DNA of 64,000 bases from Alkalibaculum sporogenes (lineage in GTDB: Bacteria; Bacillota; Clostridia; Eubacteriales; Alkalibacteraceae), in the NCBI RefSeq assembly GCF_009362815.1, contig NZ_WHNX01000016.1:1-64000 (forward strand), in the 5' to 3' direction. The position numbers were made by a program, and so were the translations under genes. Numbering within the stretch: the stretch's first letter is position 1; each line of letters opens with the position of its first letter. Below the pieces are notes generated by a model. It ran no database searches, was not told the DNA's origin, and was given only the letters and a program-made list of their open reading frames with translations. Of the stretch, positions 1 through 9,481 are shown piece after piece.

Positions 1-166
1 CCCGTAATCGACAAGTCGATTACGGGTGAGGATTACTTGAACTGAAGCGAAGCCAGACAAATGGCTTGCCAATTTGTCTGTCATAGCAGAAGAATAAATG
101 AAAACAAAGTTTTCATTTGGCGAGTGTCCGCGACCCAGGAATCGACTTGTCGATTACGGGTGAAGA
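1..166 (+). repeat. Hairpin-rich repeat cluster upstream of cbiM
   Basis: The stretch begins with a perfect 12-bp-arm palindrome (1-12 with 15-26). Further hairpins follow: AGACAAAT with ATTTGTCT at about 53-80, AAATGAAAAC with GTTTTCATTT at about 97-119, and AATCGAC with GTCGATT at about 141-156. The segment AAGTCGATTACGGGTGA recurs almost exactly at both ends, suggesting one full unit plus the tail of another cut by the window edge. The core AGTGTCCGCGACC at about 123-135 matches 10 of 13 bases of the core in the array at 42,304. No coding potential is visible. Assignment to the same family is an inference. Confidence 0.6.
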
Positions 167-233
167 AAATCATGAAAAATTTATTAAATAATACCACTAA
201 CTCCGCTTTAAATAATTAAAAGGAGAGGTTAGA

Positions 234-968
234 ATGAAAAGATTTAAATCACCAATCTTTATATGTTCACTACTACTCTTAACATTTTTTAGTGTAAGAG
301 AAGTACAAGCAATGCACATTATGGAGGGATTTCTACCAAAAGGGTGGGCTGTATTTTGGACTTTGATAACGATACCATTCTTTATATTAGGAATTCGTAA
401 ACTTAATAGTATATTTAAAAATCAACCTAATAAGAAACTTTTAGTCGCATTAGCTGGTGCATTTGTATTTTTACTATCTGCATTAAAGATACCTTCAGTT
501 GCTGGTAGTTGTTCCCATCCAACGGGAGTAGGATTAGGAGCTATTATGTTTGGACCGACTATTATGACTGTGATAGGAGTAATTGTGCTACTATTTCAGG
601 CACTTTTATTAGCACATGGAGGAATCACGACATTAGGAGCTAATGCTTTCTCAATGGCCGTAGTAGGACCATTTGTTTCTTTTGGTATATTTATGATTTT
701 AAGAAAAAGAAATGTAAATATTGGAGTTTCAGTTTTCTTTGCTTCTGCTTTAGGTAGTTTATGTACTTATATTGTGACTTCTATACAATTAGGATTGGCA
801 TTCCCAGATCCAGTAGGTGGTGTGGCAGCTTCACTAGTTAAATTTCTAGGTATTTTCGCTATTACTCAAATACCAATTTCCACTGTGGAGGGTATCATTA
901 CAGCGTTAGTCTACGATAAAATTAAAGAATATGAAGGGGAGAGTATACTAAATGAAAAAATCAACTAA
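234..968 (+). CDS. cbiM: Cobalt ECF transporter substrate-capture protein CbiM
   Basis: Membrane S-component of the CbiMNQO energy-coupling-factor cobalt importer. The 244-residue protein starts with a signal-peptide-like hydrophobic segment (residues 8-25) ending before MHIMEGFLP. That is the family's N-terminal motif, in which the processed N-terminus and a His bind the metal. About six further membrane segments follow. The start is supported by AAAAGGAGAGG about 7 nt upstream. It opens the corrin biosynthesis cluster and overlaps cbiN by 17 nt, so the two are translationally coupled. No cobalamin riboswitch is visible in the 233 bases before it; any such control must lie upstream of the window. 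Confidence 0.96.
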   Translation: MKRFKSPIFICSLLLLTFFSVREVQAMHIMEGFLPKGWAVFWTLITIPFFILGIRKLNSIFKNQPNKKLLVALAGAFVFLLSALKIPSVAGSCSHPTGVGLGAIMFGPTIMTVIGVIVLLFQALLLAHGGITTLGANAFSMAVVGPFVSFGIFMILRKRNVNIGVSVFFASALGSLCTYIVTSIQLGLAFPDPVGGVAASLVKFLGIFAITQIPISTVEGIITALVYDKIKEYEGESILNEKIN

Positions 969-1233
969 ATTTATTCTTGTCGCTATTATTTTACTATTAA
1001 TCGTAACGCCACTTATATTTATAGATTCAGAATTTGGTGGAGCAGATGGTGAAGCAGAAGAAATGATAACTGTTATTTCTCCAGAATACGATCCGTGGTT
1101 TGAAAGTTTTATTGAACCTGCAAGTGGTGAGATTGAAAGCATGTTATTTTCATTACAAGCTGCTTTTGGTGCTGGGATTATTGCTTATTATTTAGGATAT
1201 AATAGAGGTAAAAAAGTAAATGCTACAAATTGA
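952..1233 (+). CDS. cbiN: Cobalt ECF transporter accessory protein CbiN
   Basis: Small membrane subunit that works with CbiM in cobalt loading. The 93 residues show the family layout: an N-terminal membrane helix (about 7-24), an acidic extracytoplasmic stretch rich in Glu and Asp with the PEYDPWFES region, and a C-terminal helix (about 66-84) ending in a basic tail. Length is normal for CbiN. It overlaps cbiM at its start and cbiQ at its end, in the standard order M-N-Q-O. Confidence 0.93.
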   Translation: MKKSTKFILVAIILLLIVTPLIFIDSEFGGADGEAEEMITVISPEYDPWFESFIEPASGEIESMLFSLQAAFGAGIIAYYLGYNRGKKVNATN

Positions 1234-1900
1234 TAAGATCGCTTACACAAATAGATTAACTAAAATCAATCCGATGCTAAAATTCGTAGTATCGATAACA
1301 TTATTATTTACAGCTATAATTTTTGAAAATATCTTATTTTACTTAGTGATTACAGTCGGGATAGCAATGATTCTGACATTATACGCAGGTATTGAATTAG
1401 GTCGGTATATTAAGCTTTTGCTTATACCGTCCTCCTTCTTGTTTATGAGCATAATGACAATACTTTTATCAATATCTAGTAGTGTGGACTTATTTATATA
1501 TAAAATTCAGATTGGCAATATATATATTGGGATTACTCAAACTTCTTTAGACACTTGTATTATATTATTGTTAAGAAGTATAGCTTGCCTTTCAGCAACA
1601 TATTTGTTAGCTCTTACATTACCAATGAATCAATTAATAAGAGTGCTTAAAACTCTAAAAATGCCCACAGTAGTTATTGAAATGGTGATGTTGATTTATA
1701 GATTTATAATGATGTTTTTAGAAGAATACAATGAAATGCAAACAGCTCTCTATTTAAAATTTGGATATGGAAATTTAAGAATATCCTATAGATCTATAGC
1801 ACTACTAATAACAAGCTTGTTTACACGAATGATGAGTAGATACGAAGAACTAAATATTTCTCTTGAAGTAAAATTATACAATGGAGATTTTCACGTATGA
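1220..1900 (+). CDS. cbiQ: Cobalt ECF transporter membrane coupling protein CbiQ
   Basis: T-component that couples ATP hydrolysis by CbiO to the CbiMN membrane module. The 226-residue protein has the usual opening (DKIAYTNRLTKINPMLK), several hydrophobic helices, and a cytoplasmic region near residues 135-185 with the family's coupling helices before a last membrane helix. It overlaps cbiN by 14 nt. It is followed by an unusual 7-bp tandem repeat rather than an immediate cbiO start. Confidence 0.93.
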   Translation: MLQIDKIAYTNRLTKINPMLKFVVSITLLFTAIIFENILFYLVITVGIAMILTLYAGIELGRYIKLLLIPSSFLFMSIMTILLSISSSVDLFIYKIQIGNIYIGITQTSLDTCIILLLRSIACLSATYLLALTLPMNQLIRVLKTLKMPTVVIEMVMLIYRFIMMFLEEYNEMQTALYLKFGYGNLRISYRSIALLITSLFTRMMSRYEELNISLEVKLYNGDFHV

Positions 1901-1905
1901 TTTGG

Positions 1906-1947
1906 GAAGTGAGAAGTGAGAAGTGAGAAGTGAGAAGTGAGAAGTGG
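1906..1947 (+). repeat. 7-bp tandem minisatellite between cbiQ and cbiO
   Basis: Five perfect copies of GAAGTGA followed by a sixth ending in GG, directly after the cbiQ stop codon. The following GGGATGGCACTT can pair back with AAGTG. The period is not a multiple of three and the stretch is non-coding. It most likely arises by replication slippage; a role in spacing cbiQ from cbiO is speculative. Confidence 0.9.
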
Positions 1948-1992
1948 GGATGGCACTTGTTGACTAATTGTAGTTACATATAGGAGGTACTT

Positions 1993-2817
1993 ATGATAAA
2001 AGCAGATAATATAAGCTATAAATATAAAGATCATACTCTTGCTTTAAAAGACGTTAGTATCGATTTAAATAATGGTAGCAAAATTGCATTAATAGGTGGT
2101 AATGGAGCTGGTAAATCTACTTTATTTTTGAATTTAATGGGAATATTAAAACCAACACAAGGGTGTATATATTTTAATGACAAACCATTAGAGTATAATA
2201 AAAAATATATGTACAATTACCGACAGAAAGTAAGTATGGTATTTCAAGATCCAGACAAACAAATATTTCATTCTAATGTTTACGATGATGTTGCATTTGC
2301 TCTTCGCAATATTGGGATAGAAGAGGAAAAAGTAAAAGCTAGAGTTGACGAAGCGCTAATGAAAACAGGTGCCTATGCATTTAAGGATAAAGCAGTTCAT
2401 TATTTAAGTTATGGTCAAAAAAAGAGGGTAGCTATTGCAGGAATTATCGCCTTGGATAGCGAGATAGTACTTTTTGATGAACCTACAGCAGAACTCGATC
2501 CTGCCATGACTAAGGGAATTATTGATATAATTAATAAATTATCTGATGAAGGTAAAAAAGTCATTATATCTAGTCACGATATGGATTTAATATACTCTAT
2601 TTGTGATTATGGATATATATTAAGCGATAGAGAGGTAATCGCAAATGGGCCTATAGAAGATTTGTTTTCCATGGACGATATTTTAATGAAAGCAAACCTT
2701 TCGCAACCTTGGCTAATGAAAGTACATAAAAAAATGGGAGTTCCACTATTTAGAAACGAAGAAAGTCTTTTTGATTATTGGAGTGAATTACATGGAAATA
2801 GCAGTAATAGGAGTTAA
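1993..2817 (+). CDS. cbiO: Cobalt ECF transporter ATPase CbiO
   Basis: ATP-binding subunit driving cobalt import with CbiMNQ. The 274 residues contain Walker A GGNGAGKST (about 35-43), the Q-loop in MVFQDPDKQIF, the ABC signature LSYGQKKR, Walker B IVLFDEPTAELDP and the switch His in ISSHD. A strong AGGAGG lies before the ATG. The 3' end overlaps hemA by 26 nt, tying cobalt import to tetrapyrrole synthesis in one transcript. Length is normal. Confidence 0.95.
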   Translation: MIKADNISYKYKDHTLALKDVSIDLNNGSKIALIGGNGAGKSTLFLNLMGILKPTQGCIYFNDKPLEYNKKYMYNYRQKVSMVFQDPDKQIFHSNVYDDVAFALRNIGIEEEKVKARVDEALMKTGAYAFKDKAVHYLSYGQKKRVAIAGIIALDSEIVLFDEPTAELDPAMTKGIIDIINKLSDEGKKVIISSHDMDLIYSICDYGYILSDREVIANGPIEDLFSMDDILMKANLSQPWLMKVHKKMGVPLFRNEESLFDYWSELHGNSSNRS

Positions 2818-4027
2818 TCATCATCTGGCCCCAATAGAAATAAGGGAAAAGGTTTCTTTTACAGAATCCAGAAAAGATGAAGCAGTAAGAACTTTAAAAG
2901 ATTATAATATTGATGAAATGGTTATTTTATCAACCTGTAATAGAAGTGAATTTTATTTCTCGTCGAATCACATAAATGAAGGTATAGAGCATGTTTGTGA
3001 TTACTTAACACAATATGCCCAGTGTGATAATTTAAAGAAATACTTGATTATTAAGAAAGATGCGGATGCTGTACGTCACCTATACAAAGTAACTGCAGGA
3101 CTAGATTCACTTGTTATAGGAGAAGATCAGATATTGGGACAAGTAAAAGATGCACTACAATATGCAATGAACAGTTTTCATAGCGGAAAATTACTCAATA
3201 AATTATTTAGGGATGCTATAACTAAGGCTAAACAGGTTAAAAATACCTATAAAATATCTGAAAATCCTACTTCTATTAGTTATGTAGGGTTAAAAATGCT
3301 TAAGAATGAAATAAAAACATTAGAGGGAAAGAAGGCATTAATCATTGGTGCTGGGAATATGGGATCACTTACCCTTCGTTATATTATGGATGAAAATCTT
3401 GAAAAAGTGTATTTAACTAATCGTACTCATAATAAATTGAATATTCTTTTAAATGATTTTAAAGAAGTTGTACCAATACCTTATGAGGATCGATATGACT
3501 ATTTAGATGAAGTAGATATTCTTATTACAACTACAGCATCTCCACATATAATTTTCAAGAAAGAAAAAATGCCAGTGTTAAATAAAAAATTATATATTTT
3601 AGATTTAGCCTTGCCTAGAGATGTAGAAAAAGAGATAAGTGAAATAGATAATGTTAAACTATACGATATAGATGACTTAACAAAAGTAATAGATAAAAAT
3701 ATAGACTATAGGCGACAATTAATTGAACCTATTATGGAAATTATAGATAGTGGAGTCTGTGAGTTTTATCAATGGAAGTGCACTACTAAGTTAGACCCTA
3801 CTATAGAACAATTACAGATAAGATGTGAAGAAATAAAAAGAGATACCCTTGACTACATTTATAAAAAGACGGACATTACTATCAAGGATAGAAAAATTAT
3901 CGAAAAAATGATGAATTCTGCTCTTAAAAAAAGCATTCAAAAACCTATTTCTAATTTAAAGAAAATAGATGATCATGAAAAATTAGATGATTATATTACT
4001 ATGGTAAACGAACTCTTTGGGATGTGA
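2792..4027 (+). CDS. hemA: Glutamyl-tRNA reductase
   Basis: First committed step of the C5 pathway: NADPH reduction of glutamyl-tRNA(Glu) to glutamate-1-semialdehyde. The protein (411 residues) has the catalytic Cys in STCNRSEFY, the glutamate-recognition domain, a Rossmann NADPH domain with GAGNMGSLT, and a C-terminal helical dimerisation domain. I choose the ATG at 2792, which has GGAG 8 nt upstream, over an upstream in-frame TTG at 2771; MEIAVIGVNH is the usual N-terminus. It overlaps the cbiO end. With hemC, hemD, hemB and hemL nearby, it feeds corrin synthesis. Confidence 0.95.
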   Translation: MEIAVIGVNHHLAPIEIREKVSFTESRKDEAVRTLKDYNIDEMVILSTCNRSEFYFSSNHINEGIEHVCDYLTQYAQCDNLKKYLIIKKDADAVRHLYKVTAGLDSLVIGEDQILGQVKDALQYAMNSFHSGKLLNKLFRDAITKAKQVKNTYKISENPTSISYVGLKMLKNEIKTLEGKKALIIGAGNMGSLTLRYIMDENLEKVYLTNRTHNKLNILLNDFKEVVPIPYEDRYDYLDEVDILITTTASPHIIFKKEKMPVLNKKLYILDLALPRDVEKEISEIDNVKLYDIDDLTKVIDKNIDYRRQLIEPIMEIIDSGVCEFYQWKCTTKLDPTIEQLQIRCEEIKRDTLDYIYKKTDITIKDRKIIEKMMNSALKKSIQKPISNLKKIDDHEKLDDYITMVNELFGM

Positions 4028-4031
4028 TTTG

Positions 4032-4646
4032 ATGTATTATCCAGTATTATTAGAAATAGAAAATAAAAAAACAATAATATTTGGCGGTGGAAAGGTAGCC
4101 TACAGGAAATCACAAAGCATATTACAATGTGATGGAAAGGTCACTTTGGTTAGCAAAGAATTTAGAGAAGAAATTCATTCTCTTAAAAGACAATACCCTA
4201 ATCTGGTAACACTTATAAATGATAAGTTTCAAAGTGAATATATAACAGATTGTTATTTAGTAATTGCAGCAACAAATTCTTCTGACATTAACGAACAGAT
4301 ACATGAAGTCTGTAAAGCTAAAAACATTTTTTGCAATCGAGTAGATAATGGAAATAACTCAGATTATATAGTGCCTTCGGTAATAAGAAGAGGTGATCTT
4401 ATTGTGTCGGTATCTACATCAGGGAAGAGTCCAACTTTAAGTATAAATATTAAAAAAAAATTAGAACAATATTTGGATGATGATATTGAAGAATATATAC
4501 ATTTGCTAGGTGTTATAAGAGAAAAAGTAATTAAGCAAGAGATTAGTGATGAAGAGAAGAAAAGTACTTTAAAAGGACTAGTAAAAATGGACTTAGAAGA
4601 ACTTAAGAACTTAATTGAAATGAAAACTTATACACAAACAAAATAA
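4032..4646 (+). CDS. Precorrin-2 dehydrogenase / sirohydrochlorin-forming protein
   Basis: NAD-dependent oxidation of precorrin-2 to sirohydrochlorin, the substrate of the cobaltochelatase CbiK or of a ferrochelatase for siroheme. The protein (about 204 residues) resembles the Met8/SirC/CysG-N family. It has an N-terminal YYPVLLEIENKK strand, the NAD-binding motif FGGGKVAYRK, the DGKVTLVS strand, the asparagine-rich AATNSSDIN stretch and VSTSGKSPTLS. The ATG at 4032 lies 4 nt after the hemA stop. No chelatase residues are obvious in its short C-terminal helical part. It is sometimes called hemA-associated or CbiK-associated SirC. Confidence 0.88.
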   Translation: MYYPVLLEIENKKTIIFGGGKVAYRKSQSILQCDGKVTLVSKEFREEIHSLKRQYPNLVTLINDKFQSEYITDCYLVIAATNSSDINEQIHEVCKAKNIFCNRVDNGNNSDYIVPSVIRRGDLIVSVSTSGKSPTLSINIKKKLEQYLDDDIEEYIHLLGVIREKVIKQEISDEEKKSTLKGLVKMDLEELKNLIEMKTYTQTK

Positions 4647-4673
4647 AGTTAAAACATAAAAAGGAGATCATTT

Positions 4674-5588
4674 ATGAAAGTAAATGTAGGCACAAGGGGA
4701 AGCAAACTTGCCTTGACACAAACAAAGTGGGTAATTTCTCAATTAAAGTTGAAAAATCCTGACACTGAATTCGAGATAAAAATTATTACTACTACTGGAG
4801 ATCGAATTCAAGATGTAAGTCTAGATAAAATAGGTGAAAAAGGTGTTTTTGTAAAAGAAATAGAAGAACAACTATTAAGTGGAGATATAGATTTAGCTAT
4901 TCACAGTATGAAGGATATGCCTGGGATATTGCCTAATGGATTAATGTTTTCTTGGGTACCGCCAAGAGAAGATTTTAGAGATGCACTTATTCTAAAGGAA
5001 GGGTATAGAACTTTAGGAGATTTGCCACAAGGAGCTACAATAGCAACTGGAAGTAAACGTAGGAAATATCAATTATTAAAGGTAAGATCTGATTTGAATA
5101 TCGTACCTATTCGAGGAAATATAGATACTCGCTTGCGTAAGATGAAGGAACAAAATTTAGATGGGATTATTCTAGCGGCAGCTGGTCTAAAGAGATTGGA
5201 TTTTTACAATGATTTAAAAGAAAATATCGAGCTTTTAAAACCGAATATCATGTTGCCATCTCCTGCACAAGGTGCACTAGCCTTGGAAATAAGAGAGGAT
5301 CACAAAGAACTGCATCAAATAATAGAGAGTATTAAAGATGAAGAAACACATATTCAAGTTACTGCTGAAAGAGCTTTTTTGACTGGAATTAATGGAAATT
5401 GTCATATACCAATCGGAGCACTTTGCACAATCAAAGGCCATACCATAGAACTGGAAGGACTACTTGGTAATGAAGATGGTTCTACTTTAGTCAATAGGGC
5501 AGTTGCAGGGAACATAGACCAAGCAGAAGAATTAGGATATAAACTTGCAAAAATCATTAATGAGGAGTTGAAAAAAAATGAGCGGTAA
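4674..5588 (+). CDS. hemC: Hydroxymethylbilane synthase (porphobilinogen deaminase)
   Basis: Polymerises four porphobilinogen molecules into hydroxymethylbilane. The 304 residues start with the classic VGTRGSKLALTQT and contain the AIHSMKDMP and RRKYQLL basic active-site segments. The dipyrromethane-cofactor Cys lies in NGNCHIPIGA near residue 241. AAAAGGAGA precedes the ATG. Its end overlaps the next gene by 11 nt. Confidence 0.96.
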   Translation: MKVNVGTRGSKLALTQTKWVISQLKLKNPDTEFEIKIITTTGDRIQDVSLDKIGEKGVFVKEIEEQLLSGDIDLAIHSMKDMPGILPNGLMFSWVPPREDFRDALILKEGYRTLGDLPQGATIATGSKRRKYQLLKVRSDLNIVPIRGNIDTRLRKMKEQNLDGIILAAAGLKRLDFYNDLKENIELLKPNIMLPSPAQGALALEIREDHKELHQIIESIKDEETHIQVTAERAFLTGINGNCHIPIGALCTIKGHTIELEGLLGNEDGSTLVNRAVAGNIDQAEELGYKLAKIINEELKKNER

Positions 5589-7080
5589 AGTGTTTTTAGT
5601 AGGGGCTGGACCTGGAGATTATAAACTCATTACTATGAAAGGGCTTGAATGTATTAAGGATGCTGATGTTATAGTGTATGATAGATTGGCATCCCCTAAA
5701 TTATTGACATATAAACGAAATGAGTGTGAATTGATTTACGTTGGAAAGGAATCAAGCAATCATACTAAGACTCAAGATGAAATAAATGAAATTATCTGTG
5801 AAAAAGCGTTAGAAGGCAAAATAGTTACAAGACTTAAAGGTGGAGATCCTTATGTATTTGGTAGAGGTGGAGAAGAAGGTCAATATTTAATAGATAGAGG
5901 CGTTGATGTAGAAGTTATACCTGGAATTACCTCTGCGATTGGCGGTTTAGCATACGCTGGAATTCCTATTACTCACAGAGACTATGCATCATCATTTCAT
6001 GTGATTACAGGACACCTAAAGGAAGAAAACCAAGAATTAAATTGGGAAGTATTAGCTAAGTTAAAGGGAACTTTGGTGTTTTTAATGGGTATGAGTGAAC
6101 TTAAAAATATTTCTGCAAATTTAATTGGTAATGGTATGAAAGCTAATACACCAGTTGCTGTAATAAATTGGGCAACTACTGAGAGACAAAAAGTTGCAGT
6201 AGGTACTTTAGACGATATTTACGATATAACACTTAGAGAAGGGCTATCATCACCTAGTCTTATTGCAGTTGGAGATGTAGTGAAAATGCGTGGAAGTCTA
6301 AACTTCTTCGAAAACAAGTTGTTAAATGGTAAAAAAGTATTAGTTACTAGAGCTAGAGCTCAGAGTAGTACACTATCAGATAAAATTTATAATTTAGGAG
6401 GAACGCCTATAGAGTTCCCAACCATTAAGATTGAAGATTTAAGCGAAGAAAAGTCTATTACAGACGAGATTATGAAAGTAAAAGAGTACAATTATATCAT
6501 TTTCACAAGTCAAAATGGTGTTAAGTTATTTTTTAATAGAATGATTGATCTAGGCTTAGATATGAGACAACTAGCCAATGCAACTATTGTAGCGATTGGA
6601 AATGTTACAGCTCAAGAAATAAAAAAATATAATTTGATTGCAGATATAGTACCCAAAAAATACATTGCAGAAGGCATCTATGAAGAGTTAGAGAACCGTT
6701 TATCTTCAGACGACAAGATTCTTATACCAAGAGCAAAAGAATCACGTGATTTTCTGGTTGATGAATTAAACAAAATATGTTTCGTTAAAGAATTGAAGGT
6801 ATATCAAACAGTTCTTGGCGAAGGTATCCAATCTCAGGATAATATCAAAAAAATGATTATGAATAAAGAGATAGATTACATAACTTTTACTAGTTCTTCA
6901 ACAGTGAAAAATTTAGTAAAGATGATAGGTGATCCAGAAATACTAAAAAATAGCCATCTTATATCTATAGGACCTATAACTTCAAAAACAATGATGGAAT
7001 TAGGATTAGAGGTGTACAGAGAAGCTGAAGATTACGATATAGATGGAATTATAAAAGTTCTCGTAGATTGTAAGGGGTGA
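5578..7080 (+). CDS. cobA-hemD: Uroporphyrinogen-III C-methyltransferase / uroporphyrinogen-III synthase fusion
   Basis: A bifunctional 500-residue protein. Residues 1-245 are a SAM-dependent uroporphyrinogen-III methyltransferase making precorrin-2 ([11 protein letters not shown], the VIVYDRL strand, [12 protein letters not shown], and the PGITSAIGG segment). Residues about 255-500 are HemD, which closes and inverts ring D of hydroxymethylbilane ([25 protein letters not shown]). Such fusions are common in Clostridia. The ATG lies inside the last codons of hemC. Together the domains send hydroxymethylbilane straight to precorrin-2 and so favour corrin over heme. Confidence 0.95.
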   Translation: MSGKVFLVGAGPGDYKLITMKGLECIKDADVIVYDRLASPKLLTYKRNECELIYVGKESSNHTKTQDEINEIICEKALEGKIVTRLKGGDPYVFGRGGEEGQYLIDRGVDVEVIPGITSAIGGLAYAGIPITHRDYASSFHVITGHLKEENQELNWEVLAKLKGTLVFLMGMSELKNISANLIGNGMKANTPVAVINWATTERQKVAVGTLDDIYDITLREGLSSPSLIAVGDVVKMRGSLNFFENKLLNGKKVLVTRARAQSSTLSDKIYNLGGTPIEFPTIKIEDLSEEKSITDEIMKVKEYNYIIFTSQNGVKLFFNRMIDLGLDMRQLANATIVAIGNVTAQEIKKYNLIADIVPKKYIAEGIYEELENRLSSDDKILIPRAKESRDFLVDELNKICFVKELKVYQTVLGEGIQSQDNIKKMIMNKEIDYITFTSSSTVKNLVKMIGDPEILKNSHLISIGPITSKTMMELGLEVYREAEDYDIDGIIKVLVDCKG

Positions 7081-7084
7081 TAAC

Positions 7085-8056
7085 ATGTTAAAGAGACCTA
7101 GAAGAATGCGGGCAGATAATATCATACGCTCTATGGTTAAGGAGACGTATCTAGAAATTGATAATTTAGTGTATCCACTATTTGTAGTAGAAGGAGAAAA
7201 TATTAAAAGAGAAATTTCTTCTATGCCTGGAAACTATCACTTTTCAGTGGACATGCTAATAGAAGAAGTAAAAGAACTTATCAGTATAGGACTTAATAAA
7301 ATTATGATATTTGGTATTCCTAATCACAAAGACGAATGTGGTAGTGAAGCTTACAACAAAGATGGTATTGTTCAAAGGGCAGTTGAAGCATTAAAAAAAC
7401 GGTTTAAAAATGAAATATATATAATAACAGATGTTTGCCTTTGTGAATATACATCTACAGGACATTGTGGATTAATAATCGATAAACGAGTGGACAACGA
7501 TTCAACTTTACCATTATTATCAAAAACTGCATTAAGTCATGCAGAAGCAGGAGTAGATATGGTAGCACCTTCTGATATGATGGATGGCAGAATTAAACAT
7601 ATGAGATTATACCTAGATGACAATGGATTTTCACAAGTTCCAATTATGGCATATAGTGCAAAATACGCTTCCTCGTACTACGGGCCATTTAGAGAAGCCG
7701 CTGGGTCAACACCGGAATTTGGCGACAGAAAAAGTTATCAAATGAATCCTGCAAATAGTAGAGAAGCATTATTAGAAGTTGAGTTGGATTTAGAAGAAGG
7801 CGCGGATATTGTTATGGTAAAACCAGCTCTAGCATATCTTGACATTATTAGCAAAGTGAAAGAAATATCAAATGTGCCTGTAGCTGCCTATAATGTAAGT
7901 GGTGAATACTCTATGCTAAAGATGGCAATAGCTCAAGGTCTAATGAACGAAGACGTAATAATGGAAACATTGTTGTCTATAAAAAGAGCAGGAGCAGATA
8001 TTATCATAACATATTTTGCGAAGGAAATAGCACTAACAAAATCAAGTTTGAGCTAG
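7085..8056 (+). CDS. hemB: Delta-aminolevulinic acid dehydratase (porphobilinogen synthase)
   Basis: Condenses two 5-aminolevulinate molecules to porphobilinogen. The 323-residue protein has the metal-binding stretch [14 protein letters not shown], whose three cysteines indicate a zinc-type enzyme. The two active-site lysines lie in [13 protein letters not shown] and [12 protein letters not shown]. It follows cobA-hemD after 4 nt with GGGGTGA as ribosome site. Confidence 0.95.
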   Translation: MLKRPRRMRADNIIRSMVKETYLEIDNLVYPLFVVEGENIKREISSMPGNYHFSVDMLIEEVKELISIGLNKIMIFGIPNHKDECGSEAYNKDGIVQRAVEALKKRFKNEIYIITDVCLCEYTSTGHCGLIIDKRVDNDSTLPLLSKTALSHAEAGVDMVAPSDMMDGRIKHMRLYLDDNGFSQVPIMAYSAKYASSYYGPFREAAGSTPEFGDRKSYQMNPANSREALLEVELDLEEGADIVMVKPALAYLDIISKVKEISNVPVAAYNVSGEYSMLKMAIAQGLMNEDVIMETLLSIKRAGADIIITYFAKEIALTKSSLS

Positions 8057-8097
8057 TGTGTTCATACTAGATGATATTTATATAGTTTAGACTAATA

Positions 8098-8128
8098 TTC
8101 AGTAGGGGATGAAGAAAACCCCCACTGA
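8098..8128. other. Inverted repeat between hemB and hemL
   Basis: TTCAGT-A-GGGG pairs with CCCC-C-ACTGAA across a 9-nt loop: ten base pairs with one A-C mismatch. No T-run follows, so it may be an RNA-stabilising or attenuating hairpin rather than a classic terminator. Transcription probably continues into hemL. Confidence 0.55.
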
Positions 8129-8194
8129 ACAAAGTTTCACTTTATAAACATAATATTAGAGAAAATATTGTAATTAACGGAAGGAGGATACAAG

Positions 8195-9481
8195 ATGAAT
8201 TTTAGTAAATCAGAAGAATTGTTTAAAGAAGCAAACAAATACATACCAGGTGGGGTAAATAGTCCTGTTAGGGCGTTTCAATCAGTTGGAATGAGTTCTA
8301 TATTTGCCAGTAAAGGTAAGGGGAGTAAAATCACCGATGTAGATGGAAATGAATTTATAGATTATATTTGTTCTTGGGGACCTTTGATTTTGGGACATAG
8401 TAGTGAAATAGTATACAAAGGGATAGAAAAGGTTTTTGAAGAAGGCATAACATATGGACTCGCTACGGAAATGGAAATCAAAGTTGCTAAGCTTATCGTC
8501 GATGCATATCCTTCTGTAGAAATGATTAGAATGGTGAATTCAGGTACTGAAGCCACTATGAGCGCATTGAGACTAGCTAGAGGTTATACAAATAGGAGTA
8601 AAGTACTAAAGTTTGAAGGGTGTTATCATGGCCATTCAGATGGACTTCTTGTAAAATCGGGATCAGGTACTTTGACTTATGGTAGCCCAACTAGTTCAGG
8701 CGTTTCAGAGGATGCTATAAAGAACACTTTAGTAGGACAATATAACGATGCTAAAATGTTAGAAGAAATTTTTAAAATTCATGGGAAAGAATTAGCTGCT
8801 GTTATTATTGAACCAGTGGCTGGAAACATGGGTGTGGTACCTGCAAATGAAGAATTTTTAATAACACTGCGAAAACTAACAGAGGAGTATGGAGTAGTAC
8901 TAATCTTTGATGAAGTAATCACAGGATTTAGAGTGAGTTTTGGTGGAGCACAGGAAGTATATAATATTAAACCTGATATTACTTGTTTCGGTAAGATTAT
9001 TGGAGGTGGTTTGCCTGTAGGTGCCTTTGGAGGAAAGAGAGAGATTATGGAAATGCTTGCACCATTAGGATCTGTTTATCAAGCGGGTACCTTATCTGGA
9101 AATCCATTAGCGATGCTCTTAGGTTTTAATTGTTTAACGTATTTAAAAGAAAATCCTGAAATGTATAATAAGATAGAACAACTAGCAATTGAACTAGAAA
9201 AAGGAATGATAGAACATATTAAAGAATTTAAAGTAGAAGCAAGTGTCAATAGATTCAAGGGGATGTTAAATGTGTTTTTTACTGGTGAAAAAGTACAAAC
9301 TTTTGAAGATGTAAGTAAATGTGATACAAAGGTTTATGAAAAGTATTTTAAACTTATGTTAGATTGTGGCATTTTGTTGCCGCCTGCTCAATTTGAAGGG
9401 ATGTTTTTATCAACTGCACATACAAAAGAGGATGTAGAAAAGACACTTGAGGCAAATAAAAAGGCAATGTCATTATTGTAG
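8195..9481 (+). CDS. hemL: Glutamate-1-semialdehyde 2,1-aminomutase
   Basis: PLP enzyme converting glutamate-1-semialdehyde from HemA into 5-aminolevulinate for HemB. The 428 residues begin KSEELFKEANKYIPGGVNSPVR, contain VNSGTEATMSALRLAR and GCYHGHSD, the Asp pair region LIFDEVITGFR, and the PLP lysine in CFGKIIGGGLPVGAFGG. A strong GGAAGGAGG precedes the ATG. Separation from hemA by several genes is usual in clostridial B12 clusters. Confidence 0.96.
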   Translation: MNFSKSEELFKEANKYIPGGVNSPVRAFQSVGMSSIFASKGKGSKITDVDGNEFIDYICSWGPLILGHSSEIVYKGIEKVFEEGITYGLATEMEIKVAKLIVDAYPSVEMIRMVNSGTEATMSALRLARGYTNRSKVLKFEGCYHGHSDGLLVKSGSGTLTYGSPTSSGVSEDAIKNTLVGQYNDAKMLEEIFKIHGKELAAVIIEPVAGNMGVVPANEEFLITLRKLTEEYGVVLIFDEVITGFRVSFGGAQEVYNIKPDITCFGKIIGGGLPVGAFGGKREIMEMLAPLGSVYQAGTLSGNPLAMLLGFNCLTYLKENPEMYNKIEQLAIELEKGMIEHIKEFKVEASVNRFKGMLNVFFTGEKVQTFEDVSKCDTKVYEKYFKLMLDCGILLPPAQFEGMFLSTAHTKEDVEKTLEANKKAMSLL

